Origin: Bimuria novae-zelandiae CBS 107.79
Lineage: Eukaryota > Ascomycota > Dothideomycetes > Pleosporales > Didymosphaeriaceae
Reading direction: 5' to 3'
DNA: 64,000 bases
NCBI GenBank assembly: GCA_010015655.1
Contig: ML976665.1
Span: forward strand, 427,909-491,908
This document shows, in pieces, positions 1 to 11,603 of this stretch. The position numbers and the translations under genes are program-made. Numbering within the stretch: position 1 is the first letter of the stretch; the number at the start of each line of letters is the position of its first letter. The notes under the pieces are model-generated. The model was not told where the DNA came from. It saw only the letters and a list, made by a program, of their open reading frames with translations, and searched no databases.

Positions 1-780
1 GGGCAGTATATGTTAATCTTAGCCTAATAGATTTAAAGGACTATAATTCGATCTGCTACTACGATGCCTGCTACAGCGATAGTAAGGATTATTAGCAGGT
101 AAGTTAGCGCTTTAAGGGTTATATAGAGGTTTCGAGGCTAATTAGTAGTAGATACCCGAAGATAACTTAGAGAACGTGTTAAGTGCCCTAATTACCCTTA
201 TACTACGCTTAAGCTAAATTAATGCGTATATATGCGACGAGATTAACCTCTCTAAATTAAATAAGGTATTAGTAAAGGCCACCGCGCAGGTACTAGAGAC
301 AGAATAGAGTAATATTATTATATAAGTATTATCTAGTATAGTTAAGGGTTATCTAGACTAAGTTGCATAGGGCTACTAGATCTAAATTCTGCGGAAACCC
401 GTTAACCCCCTACTACTTAGGTTATGACACCTGGCCTCCTAAGGAGATTATTCCGGTGGTAGGCCTTTTTATTAAGGAGAAGCGGAAGAGGAAAGCTTCT
501 GCTATAGAGGGGGGTAGTCTAACCTCCCTAGTTACTACTAGTGCTCTTACCCCTAGGCGCAAGAAGGTTGCTCCTAAGTTAATAAAGGTCCTTAACCTTA
601 ATCCCGGGTTATTAATGCTAATTTGGGGTAGTTAGCGTTTAAGGCTAGTATCCTAGCCACGCTAGACTTCCTTGCAGAGGAAGTAAAGAAAAAGATTAAG
701 AGTAAGGGTAGTTAGGAGACTTTCTAGTAAGCTTACGAGTCTAAGCGCCTGACTAATTAAGAGGGTTATCTAGTATAATC
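1..780 (+). pseudogene. RIP-degraded sequence, possibly a transposon coding remnant
   Basis: AT-rich, CTAG/TAG-laden sequence at the window edge. The plus frame through 363-635 is open for 90 codons, and upstream and downstream in that frame I see only TAG and TAA stops, the pattern expected when Gln codons are hit by RIP. The readable part is rich in Lys/Arg in its second half. I recognise no domain. Its position to the left of Gyp-A, whose left LTR is missing, suggests that it belongs to another element inserted into or next to Gyp-A. The family is unknown. Confidence 0.3.
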
Positions 781-3700
781 TAGGGATTCCTGCCCCTATT
801 AACGGTGTCTAGATTTTATTTACGTTCTATACCCTTAGGCAGTTTTAGTTAGGTTTTGGTTGGCTATAATCGCGTTAGGTACGGTCCGAATAGGCTTGTA
901 AGCCTCTATTAGGCCCCGAGAGGCGTGAATAGGCCTAGATAGCTTGTTCTAGTCTTTAGTCTATTTAAGAATCCTCTGTCCTGTTTATTCTAGTATTTCG
1001 CAGCCTATAAAGTGTACTCTCTAAGGTAATCTATTACTAATTACTATTAAGTGCTGTCTTCCTCCTTCTCTAGGGGGGCAACCCCGCCTCTTAGGCTCTT
1101 GTCTAGGGCGACCTTTAGTCTCCTTGCCTAAGCCCTTTAGGAACTGCTTTATCGCCCCTTTCGAGATCTCCTCCGTAGATAACTACTAGTTCTTATTGCT
1201 ATCGTATCCTTTCTACTTAACTTTATATAGCTATTCTCCGTCCTGGAGTACCCTAGATCTAATTCCTTTAATTAGGTATATATCCTCCCCTGCTTATAGT
1301 ATAATAATCTTAGGCGGGCTTTACTCTTATTATAGCAGTCCTTCTAGGGCTGCCTAGTTTAGGAAAGACATATAGAACACTAGGTGAATATTAAAGTCCT
1401 TTAGCAGCTCTAGCTTATATGCCTATTAACTAATGCGCTATTTTACCTTATAGGGACCCTAGGACTTATAGTTAAGTTTCTTCTTAGGCCTAGTTAACCG
1501 TATGTTGCGGGCGTCGAGGTATACCATGTCCCCTACTATAAAGGTTTGGGCCTTATGCTTCCTATTGTACCACGTCGCCTAGTACGCCTGTGCCCTGAGG
1601 ATCGCTTAGGTTATCTAGGCCCTAGTCTAGGCTAGAACTGCCGCTCTGGCCCTTGCCATAGGTACTAACCCGCGTAGCTGTACTTCTTGGGGTAGGTCTA
1701 CTATTAGTAGATTTAGGCCGTACACTATAATAAATAGCGACACTCCTATAGAGCTGTGGATACTATTGTTATACGAATATTTTACTTTAGATAGAAGGTC
1801 CGCCTAATTAGATTATTTGTAGTTATAGAATACTTAAAGGTACTATTTAAGTATTTAGTTTTATTATTCTGTCTGTCCGTCTGTCTGCGGGTAGAAGGCA
1901 GTAGAGAGGAGTTACTTAGTTCTTAAATATTAAGTAAAGGTGCTCTAATAAGCCGATATAAATAGGCTACCTCTGTCTGTAACTATTAACTTTAAAGGGC
2001 TATGTAGGCGCAGAACCTTTCTCTTAAAGACCTTAGCTAGCTCTACTACCTTTAGGTCCTTTCGCGTGGGGATGTAGTATGCTATCTTAGAAAACTAGTT
2101 AATAACTACTAGGATGCTATTATAACGATAGGCTCTAGATTTGCTCTTAGGTAAATCTATTACTATGTCTATAGTAATGTCCTCCTAGATACCCTTTAAG
2201 ACTAGTAGGCTATTAAGTTGGCCGTGCGTCGCGTGTTATATAGGTTTCGCCCTAGAGCATGCTTAACAGGTCTAGATATAGTTCTTTATATATTATTAGA
2301 TACTAGGCTACTAGAACTCTCGCAGCACTAGCTCTAAAGTTTTAGTAAAGCTAAAATAGCCTGTAAGGGGGTTATCGTGGTATTATTAAAGGACGTGTAC
2401 CCTTACTAGAGGTGGCACGTATAGCCTATTCTCGTACCGTAATAGGTTGGCCAGTCTAATTATCTAGCGCTTTAGCCATTCTGGCTTTACCATCTCTGGC
2501 CCTTAGAGGTACTAGAGGATTCGTTCTATAGTTTCGTCCCCCTGGCTATTTCTCTTTAATAGCTCTACTATAAGGTAAGCGCTTGCTAAATCGTTTGCCG
2601 CTGCCTCCTTAGTTACTAATGTTCTAGGTCTAGCGACCCTTGTCGCTACCACTAGTCTAGGGCTTCCTGCCTACTTTAGTAGCTATAGGCTGCCTGCCAC
2701 GCCTGCTTCGTCTAAAGCGTCGCCTTTTAGCTATAACTTATACTATAGGGCCTTAAGGAGTCTCTACTAGGAACTGCCTGTCCTGCCTAAGCTTATTTCC
2801 TCCTCTAACTCGTAGTTAGGTCTCTACGATAGTCTATTAGCGGGATTTATCCTTCCTAGATAGTGTTTAATTTTAAAATTAAACGTCGCAAGCTATTCGG
2901 CCCACCTTACCTACTATCTAGTTAAGACTTTTGTAGACATAAACCCTTACAGGTTGGCATAATTAGTTAGAAGCTTAACCTTCTTATTAACACCCTCTAG
3001 GTAGTGTCACTAATACTTAAAAGCTTTAATAATTACTAGCAACTCGCTATTATGCGTGTTATAGTTTTATTTTACCTAGTTTATCTTGCGCGAATAAAAA
3101 GTAACTAGGTGCTATTATAGCTTCCTATGTTTATCTAGTTGCGATTAGCTTAAGATACCTGAGATCGCGAAACCTAAAGCGTTAGTTTTCACTCTTAAGG
3201 GTCTTTTAGGGTTAAAGTGGGCTAGTAAGGGCCCTCGCATGAAGCTCTCTTTTAGCTAGTAAAAGGAGGCCTTAGCCTACTTTAATAGGCTTATTATAAC
3301 TAATTTCTCGAGTCTCTATTACTATCTGCCCTTAGTAACTCCCTCTAGCCTTCTTATTAGGGCGTGAAGGGGTGCCGCCACTTAAGAGAATCCTTCTATA
3401 AACCTTTAATAGTAGTTAGCAAAGCTAAGGAAGATCCTAACTACTTAGACTAAGTTTAGTTTAGGCTAATCTTTTATAGAGGCAACGCGGTCCTCCTCTA
3501 TCTCTACGCTATCTAGGGATACTATAAAGCCTAGGTATCCTACCTTGCGTGTGTGGAATTCGCATTTAGACAGTTTAGCGTATAGCTAGCGTTTAATAAG
3601 GCGTTCTAGCACTATCTAAACGTGCTAGATGTATTCCTCCTTTGTCTTAGAGTAGATAAGAATATTGTCGAGGTACACAATACAGCAAATATCGAGAAGG

Positions 3701-6441
3701 TCTAATAGTGTGTTATTAATATAGCTTTAAAAGGTCGCAGGCGCGTTTGTCAAGCTAAAAGGCATTACTATATATTCGTACTATTTATACCTTATTTAAA
3801 AGGCCGTCTTTTATTTATCTCCTGCCCTAATTCGGACGCGATAGTAGGCGTCCCTTAGGTCTAGTTTAGTATAGATCTAGGCATCCCCTAGTTAGTTAAG
3901 GGATTCCTGTATTAAGGGAAGTAGGTATTAGTTCTTTATTATAACTGTATTTAGTCCCCTATAGTCGACGTAGAGGCAAAGGCCTCTATCCTTTTTCTTT
4001 ACAAAAAGGATTAGTGCCCTGGCGCTTAATTACGACGGTTAAATAAAGCCCTATTTAAGGTTTTTTTTAGATATAGTCGCGTAGAACTGCCGACTCTAAC
4101 TTTAATAGACTATAGAGTGGTCTAAAAGGCACTTCCTTGCCTTCCTTAATATTAATCTTTATCTCGTAGGGGCCATGGTTGGTAAGGATGCTCGCGGCTT
4201 CTTCGGAGAAGGCTTCCTCCTACTATCCCTAGTATTCTTTAGGTAGCGTCCTGGGTAGGCCTCCTAATGTGTCCTTTAGGGTGGCATATATAATAAAATA
4301 GTTATTTACTGTGTCTTTAGCCGTGCCAGCAAACTCTTCTACTAATTTAGTGGAGATCTTAGTCCATTTGCGCTTCCCATGGGCGAAGCAGATAGTCTTG
4401 TTATAGAAGTTTATAATAAGGTTCTATTCTGCTAGCCAGGGCATTCCTAGGACCATGTCGAATCTACTAATGTTACTAACTATAAACAGGCAACTACCGC
4501 TCTTAGTTTTACCGCGACTATTTATAATAGTGTAGGGGAGCTTTGCCTAGCCTAGAACGCCTAAGTCTTGTCCGTTTAGCGCCACGTAGCGTTTGCCTTT
4601 TATTATTGTCACCGCAACCCCTAACCGCTTTATTAGATTATTACTAACGAAATTCGCTTTGGCTCCGCAGTTTACTAGGGCTTTAATCTATTATTAGTTA
4701 CCCTCGTGCTGTACTTTACCGTCTAGCGCGATTAGTAAGCCACCGCTCCTATCCCTAGGGGTCCTTATAACTACGACTAGTTATTATTAACTCTTATTAT
4801 AGTTAACCTTGCCTATAAACTATTAAGCCTCCTAGTCTACAGCTTGTCTTTCCCCGCCTCGGCCTTATACTTTAAACAGGACGTCTTATAATAGCCTAGT
4901 TCGTAGTAGTAGAAGCATCGGTCCTTGTCCTTATCCTCTACTACCTAAGCCTTCTTCTTACTATCCTTATCGCGACGGTCGCTATTATGGCGTCTCTAGT
5001 ATAGTCTTATATTATTTAACCTAGATTGCTTTCGATCGCGCCTTTTGTTAGCTAGCTTATTAAGGAAGTTATTATTAACATCGTGTATACGTTATTTTTT
5101 TAACTTATAAGGTTTTAACGCTCGCTAATGCATATTTACTTTTACTTTTAAGTAAAAGAGGCTCTTCTATTCGCGTGACTACTATTCGAGGCCTTCTTAG
5201 ATTTTCTTGTCTAGTGCTATATAGAAGTTATTAATATAGTCTTTATTATTATTATCTAAGGCCTTCTCTAGGTCGCATTCCTCCTATTAGTCCTTAAGGT
5301 AGTTAAGGAGTTCTATAGGGGTCTTTTTACCTTATTTAGCTACCTTAATCCTTCGACGAGCGGCACTCTTTCGCTCCTAGGCTAATCCTAGGGAGTCCAC
5401 CATAGTCTACTATAGAAGGTCCTAGGTGACTTTCCTATGTCGCTTCCGCTCTAGGATCTTGGCGACTATTTAGTTCTAGTAGTTACGTTATATATCTCCT
5501 AAGTATCTTACTACGAACCTAACCTGCGCTTTATTAGTTTCGAGGGCGGGTAAGAAGTTAATATAGTCTTTATAGGCCCTCTTTTATAAGTTTAGTTCCT
5601 TGCGACCTCTACCCTTAAATTAAGGAGGTTTTAGTAGCTTTAGTAGCTATGCGTCTAGGGCAATAGCTACTATTTAGATTTAACGTTCTTTATCGCGGCT
5701 AGTGCAGGCCTGGCCTTATCTATCCTTCTTTCGCGGGCGTTAGATGCTTCCGGAGGTCCTAGATTAGTCTTAACTAGTATTATCTAAGCTTAAGGACGCG
5801 TCCTCTATTAAGCTATTACTTAATAGGTTATTACTTATATCTTTAGCCTCGTCTAGGTTGCCGTGACCCTCCTTAGGCTCTAGGGAGTTGTTAGAGATGC
5901 TAGTAGTTATTATCTTATTCCTAACTAGGGTTTTACCTTTAAATTAGTAACGCTCTGCTATTAGGGAGGCCTCTAGTTCCTAAATATATTATTAGAGCTA
6001 TAGCACGCCTAGGCGTTCTTAGAGGGTAACTTTCTCTAATTATTAGTTATTATTACTACCTATAACGGTGGGGGGGTCTTTCTTTAGGTCTATAAGTGTT
6101 ATTAGGTCTTTTATAGGCGTTGTAACTATTAGAGGCTCTTATTTAAAGGGTCCTGCAAGTAATAACCTGCTTTAAGGGTCTCTTGCTATCTTTAAGGTCT
6201 AGCGGGTAACTCTTCGTGTCAATTCTATCGTACAGGTGAATTAGATATAAGGGGGTAAAAGATCGTATTATAAAAAGCGCCCTAACTACGGGCGACTTAG
6301 TCTATCCACAGTACTAAGGCGATCCCTTAGAGAGGGAAGAGAAGGGCTGCGGCGAGGGAAGTAGATAGGCGGAAGGCCCGGATAGCGCTGGTCTAGAGCG
6401 GACTAGGGCCGTCGAGGGCCCTCGACCTACGACTCGTGACA
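781..6441 (-). mobile_element. Gyp-A: RIP-degraded Ty3/gypsy chromovirus-type LTR retrotransposon (partial)
   Basis: Read on the minus strand, the gag-pol order is visible. Gag runs about 6,100-4,900 and ends in a CCHC zinc knuckle at 4876-4917, in which the second Cys and the His now read Tyr. A protease-like ALVNCGA motif (probably from D-C-G-A) lies near 4,660-4,690. Reverse transcriptase spans about 4,100-3,400 with the box YLDN (normally YLDD) near 3,670. RNase H and integrase sequence follows, and a chromodomain-like stretch sits near 1,290-1,130. All frames are broken by TAG/TAA. The right edge is an LTR ending at 6441. No matching left LTR lies inside the window, so the left limit is approximate. 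Confidence 0.8.
6269..6441 (-). repeat. LTR of Gyp-A (5' LTR, minus orientation)
   Basis: The sequence aligns by eye with the solo LTR at 57669-57930: both share the block CAGTACTAAGGCGATCCC and the terminal GTGACA on the plus strand. On the minus strand it begins TGTCAC, a typical LTR start. Its other end reads TATA where the solo copy has TGTA, consistent with RIP. It abuts the gag side of Gyp-A, so it is the 5' LTR. It is shorter than the solo copy (173 versus 262 bp), so it has lost internal sequence. Confidence 0.7.
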
Positions 6442-7724
6442 ATATCTAGCTAAAGACTTAGACCTTATAAGTTTTTTTTAAGTATTTTTTCTAAGCAGCG
6501 TCTCATGCTCTAATACTAAAGCTATTTAAAATAACTCTCTAAGTAAGTGTAAATATAGCTATTTCCATGTTATAGGAGGTCCTAAAAGATTATCCCTATA
6601 AATATAAGTAGCTAGCGTAGGATTTAGATTTTTCGCGAGCGTAGCTATTACTAAAAGTCTTAATAGGCTATTAAAGAATTTTTTTATTATAAAAGAAACT
6701 TAGAGTAATTTATATTTTTTACCTTTTAAAGTAATGCCCTTAGCAATCCTTTCAGCATTATAGCTTATAGAATAGTATTTACCATAGGGTAGTTCTATAG
6801 CTCGGCCCAGGCCTCGTAAGCTCCAGGGAAATATGTATAAGTAAAATTAAGCTATAAAGTATAAAGATTAGTAATTAGTATATATAGACCTAGGTTTATC
6901 GTACCTCTTAGCTAATTATTACACAGATTTCTAGGCTACGTCTATTATAGAGTAAAGTATAGTAATATTTTTATTTTAAAAGTTTACGCTTATAATATTT
7001 TACCTGAATAAGACGTAACGCCCACATTATGCCTATTATAGGTATAAGTAGCGAGTATTCCTGCTTTATCTATAGTAGAGGACGCGTCTGACATAGGTCG
7101 AGAGGCAAGGGCTAAGCTATTAAGCTTAAACCTCTAAGGGAATTACCTTTAAAGTTGTAATAGGCCCGCTCCTCTAAGTTAATGTATATCTTAAGGACTA
7201 TTAGATTCCTCCTAATCTTTAAAAAGATTATCTTAATTAGCAAGCCCTAGCTTAGGAGTCACGTTTAGGGTGGCTAGATCTAAATAGCTATCTTATAAAT
7301 TATAAATTCTTAACTAATCGCTAGCTAAGTCATTAGTTTATAATACTAATTTTTACTTAGTAGTTTATAACGTAGATTAGCTAGCTATATTAACGTTTTA
7401 ACCAATCCTCGCAACCCTAAGCTTGCGCTTAGAATATAAGATAAGTTTAAAATTTACCTACTTATTTAATTAAGTAAGGAGACGAATACTGTTGTACGCC
7501 TTTTCTAGATCTCTAATTGTATCTTTATGAAGGATTTTAACTACCTTAAAAGCCTTAGCTTTTAGCATAATAATAATAGCCTTTCCTATATAAAAGTAAG
7601 TCTTATTAAAGATGCCTCATTGCGCTAAAATAACTTAATAAAGTACTCAGACTTATATCCTATAAATATTAAAGACTTAATAGCAAACTAAATATTTAAT
7701 ATAGCCCCTTCAATTTACCTTAAA
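6442..7724 (-). mobile_element. Cop-1a fragment (pol C-terminal half), Ty1/copia
   Basis: The reverse complement aligns with Cop-1b from about 45,885 back past the pogo insertion to about 42,770, including a shared stretch containing AGAGAGTTATT. The continuity between this piece and the piece that starts at 18508 is restored if Gyp-B1 and one TTAAA copy are removed, because the joined flanks match Cop-1b at 42,670-42,800. The fragment stops at the Gyp-A LTR, so the rest of RNase H probably lies beyond the window's left edge. Every frame is interrupted by TAG/TAA. Confidence 0.7.
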
Positions 7725-8174
7725 TGTTATGAGGCTCTCACACCTTGTTCCGATCCGGGTTAGGGCGGTAAGGTATCGTGGTGCTTCACGGATTATTTAG
7801 TAGTATAAGTTAATGCGACACTTAGCGCGAGGCTAGACAATCTAATCTTATAATAAAGTAAGATAACTATTAGTTTATATAAGAGAACGTACTCGCACAG
7901 AAGATATATGAGTTAACTACAAGGAGCATAACATAGAAAACCGTCCTGTTATATATATCCTCCTTGTCCTATAGAATCCCACGATGTCCTATAGCCTGGG
8001 ACCGTGGGATCCTATGGGATTCCTTAGGACACCACGTGACCCGAGTCACGTGGTCCTACGGTTGTCCCATGGTCTTGGCATCTGGGACAGCCTGGGACAT
8101 TACGTAAGCCCGAGGTGGGGCCCGGATGCCGTTATAAGGCTCTCCGTCCCACCGTCGACTTCTAGACCGTAACA
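7725..8174 (-). repeat. 3' LTR of Gyp-B1
   Basis: On the plus strand it begins TGTTATGAGG and ends CGTAACA. It is equal in length to the right LTR. In minus (sense) order the U3 half carries two CACGTG sites (8033-8038, 8047-8052) as arms of a 10-bp inverted repeat. A TATATATAA box follows at 7958-7950, then the R-U5 half that is conserved in all Gyp-B family LTRs. Open frames here (7984-8172 and shadows) repeat in the other LTR and are not genes. Confidence 0.92.
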
Positions 8175-8488
8175 CTATCCTCCTCCTTCCTCTGCATGTC
8201 CTCATGCAGTAGCTAATGTCCACTTAAAGTACCCTCTATTATTATTCTGTTAGAGATTAAATAAATTTAATTAGTTAGACTACTATAGTGTCCTGAAAAT
8301 ACTACGCGAAGAAGGGCTTAACCTATAAGCTATCTTCTTTTAAGACGTAGTGTAGTAACTATTACAAGAATAGCGTTACGAAGTATAAGCTAGTAGAACC
8401 TATAGTTCTAAACTTCTCCTTAATTAATTTTAAGGTAGATAGGCTTAAGCGCCTAGAAGAGGCGGCAGTAATTAAGGAAGAGGTGGCT

Positions 8489-8924
8489 TGTTAGGTTCCA
8501 TCTAGGATAGCTAGTCCTAAATGGGCTAAGGTTGGTTCTCGGGCAGGAGTACTTGGTAGGACGGGAGAGGGTGTAGTGATAGCTCACGCTTGTCACTGGG
8601 GCGTTGGTATCGAAGGTGTGTACAGCACAATCAAATTAATAAGGTTGCTTAGTCAGATCCAAACGATAGATTGATAAACAGGTTGAACGCGAATATGAGA
8701 GATCATTCTCGCGTTCCTATATACATAAGGATTTCTGTACCATCCAAGGTCTTGCTGCCATCCATGGCTGGTGTCACCATCCACGGCTGGTGCTGCCTTC
8801 CATGGCTGGTGCTGCCTTGGCTGGATGGTACATCACGTGACCTCGGTTGCGCAACCCCACCAAGTGTCACCCCCGCTGAGGGCCCGTTGGTCCTCCGCGT
8901 CCTATACATGTTCAGATCCTAACA
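8489..8924 (-). repeat. Solo LTR, target duplication TGGCT
   Basis: A 436-bp GC-richer island inside the 3' region of Gyp-B1. It starts TGTTAGG, ends CCTAACA, and is flanked by perfect TGGCT copies (8484-8488, 8925-8929). It shows little RIP compared with its surroundings. It contains a short repeated motif around GGCTGGTG (8761-8812), a TATATA near 8715 and CACGTG at 8834-8839; this order suggests minus orientation. Both overlapping open frames (8671-8922 plus, 8703-8909 minus) span LTR sequence and are unlikely to be genes. No internal copy of this family is in the window. Confidence 0.88.
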
Positions 8925-8929
8925 TGGCT

Positions 8930-11595
8930 ATAGTAGCCCTTTAGGCTACTTACAGTAAAAGAAAAAAGCTACTAAAGTAAAAGCGCTTACTTAAGGAGCG
9001 TAAAGGAAAGCTTTTTACTAACTTAATAAAATTTATTAAGGAGATTTAACGTCTTAAAGGGATAGAATTATTAGGCTAGGACGTTACTTAGCTAAAAGGG
9101 GGTCTTATACCTAGCTTTCTTAGTTTAGACTAGTCTATCTATTCTCCGCCTTTTAATCCTAATAATCCTAAATCTTTAGTTTTAGCTTCTCTAGATGCTC
9201 TTAGTGGAACTTCTCTAAGGCCTCTTTACAGTTAGTAAGGTTCCCTACTAGCTCCTATATATTATAGCTCTCTAGCTATCCTTCTTATTTCACTAGGTAC
9301 TTATGCTAACGCCTAATCTTCTATAGATTCCTAATTACTTTAACCTTATACTCCTTGTCTTTAAGTTTAAGTTGTATTTCTAGTTTGGCGTTTAGTGGTG
9401 CTAGTTCTAATAATAATTTATAGAAGACTAGGTGGATACGTATATCTATAGGTAGCTATAATTTAAAATTTACTAGTCCCCTAAATTCTTAGATTTTAAA
9501 TAGTCCTTTTTAAAGGTTATCTAGTTTTTTGCTTAGCCTTATTGTCTTAAGATTTTTTCGCAAGAGGAGGACTCTATCCCCCTTCTTAAAGGTTAGTCCC
9601 TTAATTCTTTTCTTATTTACTTATTTTACTATTTACTTATTACGTTACGCGATATTCTAGCGTAGCGTCTTATATAGATCCTATATAAGTTTGGCTTTAT
9701 TAGCTGCGTTCTTTGCAGTGCTTTGGATATCTAATAGGTCCTAGTGAGTCGTGGGCTCACACCCGTGATTGGCGTAGTATAGCAAGTATCCCGTAGTCGT
9801 CGATCTTGCGCTATTATGTGCTAGCTAGGCTATTAGTAATAGCTTAACCTAATTATCTTAGAGTTTATTTATATATATCTGGAGGTATTACTCTAGCGTT
9901 TGGTTAGTACGTTTTGTTTAGCTATCTATTTTAGGATAGAAGCTCGTTGTAAGCTTATGCTTAATCCCTAATTTAGCCGTAAACGTGGTCTAATATAATA
10001 ATGTAAATATCTTAGCCCTGTCTATAATAAACTTATTAGGTTATTTAACCTGTAATATTAGTTCTTATTCTACTATATAGGCTAGTTCTTTTACTAATAT
10101 AGCTTCCTTAATTAGCACGAACCTTAACTCCTTAGTAAGCTAATAGATTATAACTAAAATTAAGTTATAGGGGTCTTTATTCCTTAGTGCCAGTGATGCT
10201 GGTAGCTTTACGATAAAGTCCATAGTTACACTAGACTACGGCCTTAGGGGCGGCTATAGTAGCTATAAAAGGCTATAGGGCCTATATCTCTTAGGCTTAT
10301 TTTTATAACAGGCTAAATAGTTGCCTAGTACCTTCTGTACTGCCTGGCGTAGCCTAGGAATAGTATATTTATTCGCGATTCGACGCGTTGTTTTAGTAAT
10401 CCCTAGGTACCCCTAGTCCTTGTTTCCGTGTAGCTTCTTAATTAGCAACGGAGCTATTTACTTACTAATCTAGATATAGTTTTAATAGTCTTATGCCGTT
10501 ATTCTTATAGCTCAGTAAAGGTTATACGCTTGGCAATTCTTATCTATAAGCCTATTATGATTCTATATCCTATCTATAGTTAGTCTATAGTAGGTAAAGT
10601 CTACGCATCGTACTTCTAGTGCTAGCGTAAGTTATATCTTATTATAATAAAGGGTTCTGTCCTTTGCCTTAGTTAGGATTGCAATATAGTTACCTCTATT
10701 ATTTTCTTTTACGAGATCTAATTATCTACTAAGTGCATCTACTATAGCGTTTACGTTCCCTAGTAGATGCGTAATATAAAAGTTAAACTCTACTATCTAT
10801 TTAGACTATCTAGCCTATTGTTAATTAAGCTTCTTAGTTGTTGTAAAGCGTGTTAGATTAAGGTAATTAAAGAATACCTCTATTTAATACTTAGCTCCTT
10901 TAAGCTATACTTCTTATTACTTAAAATAGTTAATAATTACTAGTAGTTCTTTATTATAGGTCTTGTAGTTAAGCTCTACTCCTAAAAGCTTTCTTGCGTG
11001 GTAGAAGACTGGTTTCTACTTCTTGTTGTTACATTCTTGTCGTAGTACGGCCCCTATCGCATAGTCGGATACGTTTGTGTAGATACGATATCGCCGCTCT
11101 AGGTCGTATATCTATAGTAGGGGTGCCGTTAGAAATAGGCGCTTTAGCTGTTTAAAAGCTTTCTCCTTTACGTCTTATAGAGGTTGCTATTTTCCTGTCT
11201 TTGTAAGTTCCGTTAGTAGAGCGGTGACCTTTAAGTAGTTCCTAATAAATTTATAATAAAAGTTAGTAAAGCATAAGAAGAATTAAATATCCTTTACTAA
11301 TTTAGGTAGTAGCTATTCTTCTATTATCGCGATTTTCTTTAGATCTATCTTGACACCTTCCTGGGATATTATAAATCCCAGATATTCCGTTTCCGTGACA
11401 TGGAATTTATATTTCTTGGGGTGTAGGAGCAATCTGTGCTCTTGTAACTTTTACAACATCTTGCGAACATGTTCCTTATGTTCTTCTAGTGTTCCGCTTA
11501 AGTATATTAATATGTCGTCGAGGTATGCCGTGCAGAATACGTCTAAGTATTTATATAATACTTAATTTATTAGCTCCTAAAAGGTTACTAGTGTA
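8930..11595 (-). pseudogene. Gyp-B1 pol, C-terminal part (RT end, RNase H, integrase, chromodomain)
   Basis: Minus-strand translation near 11,570-11,460 gives a textbook gypsy RT block containing AYLDDILIY followed by [11 protein letters not shown]. Further down, about 11,100-10,700 fits RNase H and about 10,600-9,400 the integrase. Residues resembling EYKVKVIRN and KYLVK near 9,365-9,262 are chromodomain-like, placing the element among the chromoviruses. Many in-frame TAG/TAA codons destroy the reading frame, and the N-terminal part of RT is displaced 3.4 kb to the right by the hAT insertion. The product would have been the enzyme set for reverse transcription and integration. Confidence 0.8.
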
Positions 11596-11603
11596 TTAAT
11601 TAG

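Noticed and set aside
363..635. 90-codon open frame at the left edge as a host gene
   Set aside because: The same frame continues on both sides through TAG/TAA only, in RIP-saturated sequence; a transposon remnant is more likely.
8671..8922. Overlapping open frames in the 8489-8924 island as small genes
   Set aside because: They lie wholly within a solo LTR defined by inverted ends and the TGGCT duplication.
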